In this document: positions 4,916 through 5,072 of the stretch, one piece after another | Position numbering within the stretch: the first letter of the stretch is position 1 | Layout of the letters: the number at the start of each line of letters is the position of its first letter | From: an uncultured Lachnospiraceae bacterium | GTDB lineage: Bacteria; Bacillota; Clostridia; Lachnospirales; Lachnospiraceae | Assembly: GCA_948438565.1 (NCBI GenBank) | Contig: CAOJLW010000182.1 | Coordinates: forward strand, 1-5,072 | DNA length: 5,072 nt | Direction of reading: 5' to 3' | The notes under the pieces: model-generated | Seen by the model: the letters and a program-made list of their open reading frames with translations, nothing else | The model's database searches: none | What the model was told of the DNA's origin: nothing | Made by a program: the position numbers and the translations under genes

Positions 4916-5072
4916 ATGATTAGATTTTTGGCAAAGCGTTTTATCAAAGAAGGGGATACGCCGCAAAAGCAGCGCCAGTCCTATGGTTTGCTCTGTGGGA
5001 CGGTGGGGATTGTTTTCAATCTGCTGCTTTTTTTGGGCAAGTTTTTTACCGGACGTCTCAGCAATTCCATTG
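4916..5072 (+). CDS. N-terminal fragment of a cation diffusion facilitator (CDF) transporter
   Basis: Fifty-two codons are visible before the window ends. They begin MIRFLAKRFIKEGD and continue through SYGLLCGTVGIVFNLLLFLGKFFTGRLSNSI. This is the typical N-terminus of CDF-family metal exporters of Firmicutes: a short amphipathic lead, then transmembrane helix 1 (about residues 24-45) ending in the GKF..G..S.SI turn that precedes the metal-site Asp pair of helix 2, not yet reached. The family exports Zn, Mn, Fe or related divalent cations in exchange for protons; the metal cannot be judged from this part. The ATG comes one base after the lepB stop (TGATATG). The best Shine-Dalgarno (AAGGAGG, 4891-4897) is 18 bases away inside lepB, so translational coupling to lepB is likely. 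Partial because of the window edge. Confidence 0.82.
   Translation, partial: MIRFLAKRFIKEGDTPQKQRQSYGLLCGTVGIVFNLLLFLGKFFTGRLSNSI

Overview
The window reads as a chromosomal segment of a Gram-positive, low-to-mid GC Firmicute, most likely of the class Clostridia and plausibly Lachnospiraceae. The reasons are AGGAGG-type ribosome sites, an LPXTG sortase substrate, a SipW-type (ER-type) signal peptidase, MucBP-like surface modules and short sigma-A promoters. The genus is an inference from gene content, not a demonstrated identity. All convincing genes lie on the + strand.

Region 1 (1-2769) is the 3' part of a tightly packed surface-protein operon. It holds the end of a camelysin/TasA-like secreted protein of the kind normally processed by SipW, an LPXTG wall-anchored protein (400-1191), a MucBP-like membrane-anchored protein with a Thr/Pro stalk (1188-2234), and a SipW-type signal peptidase (2215-2769). 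The last three genes overlap by 4 and 20 bases. The simplest reading is that the last gene processes the first gene's product (and probably others upstream), while the two anchored proteins hold or organise the assembly at the cell surface.

Region 2 (2770-3377) is about 600 bases, AT-rich, with no recognised gene. It is not empty. It has two sigma-A-like promoters exactly 50 bases apart (2815-2843 and 2865-2893), about 300 bases rich in hairpins and alternative pairings, and a strong intrinsic terminator (3195-3222). This is a complete small transcription unit. It could be a structured non-coding RNA or could express a 51-residue protein started at a GTG behind a perfect AGGAGG (3037-3192), preceded by two tiny overlapping reading frames. 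I recognise no known RNA or protein family in it, and it is the best candidate here for something undescribed.

Region 3 (3302-5072) carries nudC (NAD(H) pyrophosphatase of the Nudix superfamily) behind its own -10 element, then lepB (ordinary Ser/Lys signal peptidase I). The 5' end of a cation diffusion facilitator transporter follows, starting one base after the lepB stop and running off the window. The segment thus encodes two mechanistically different type I signal peptidases about 1.6 kb apart: one in the specialised surface operon, one in a housekeeping setting.
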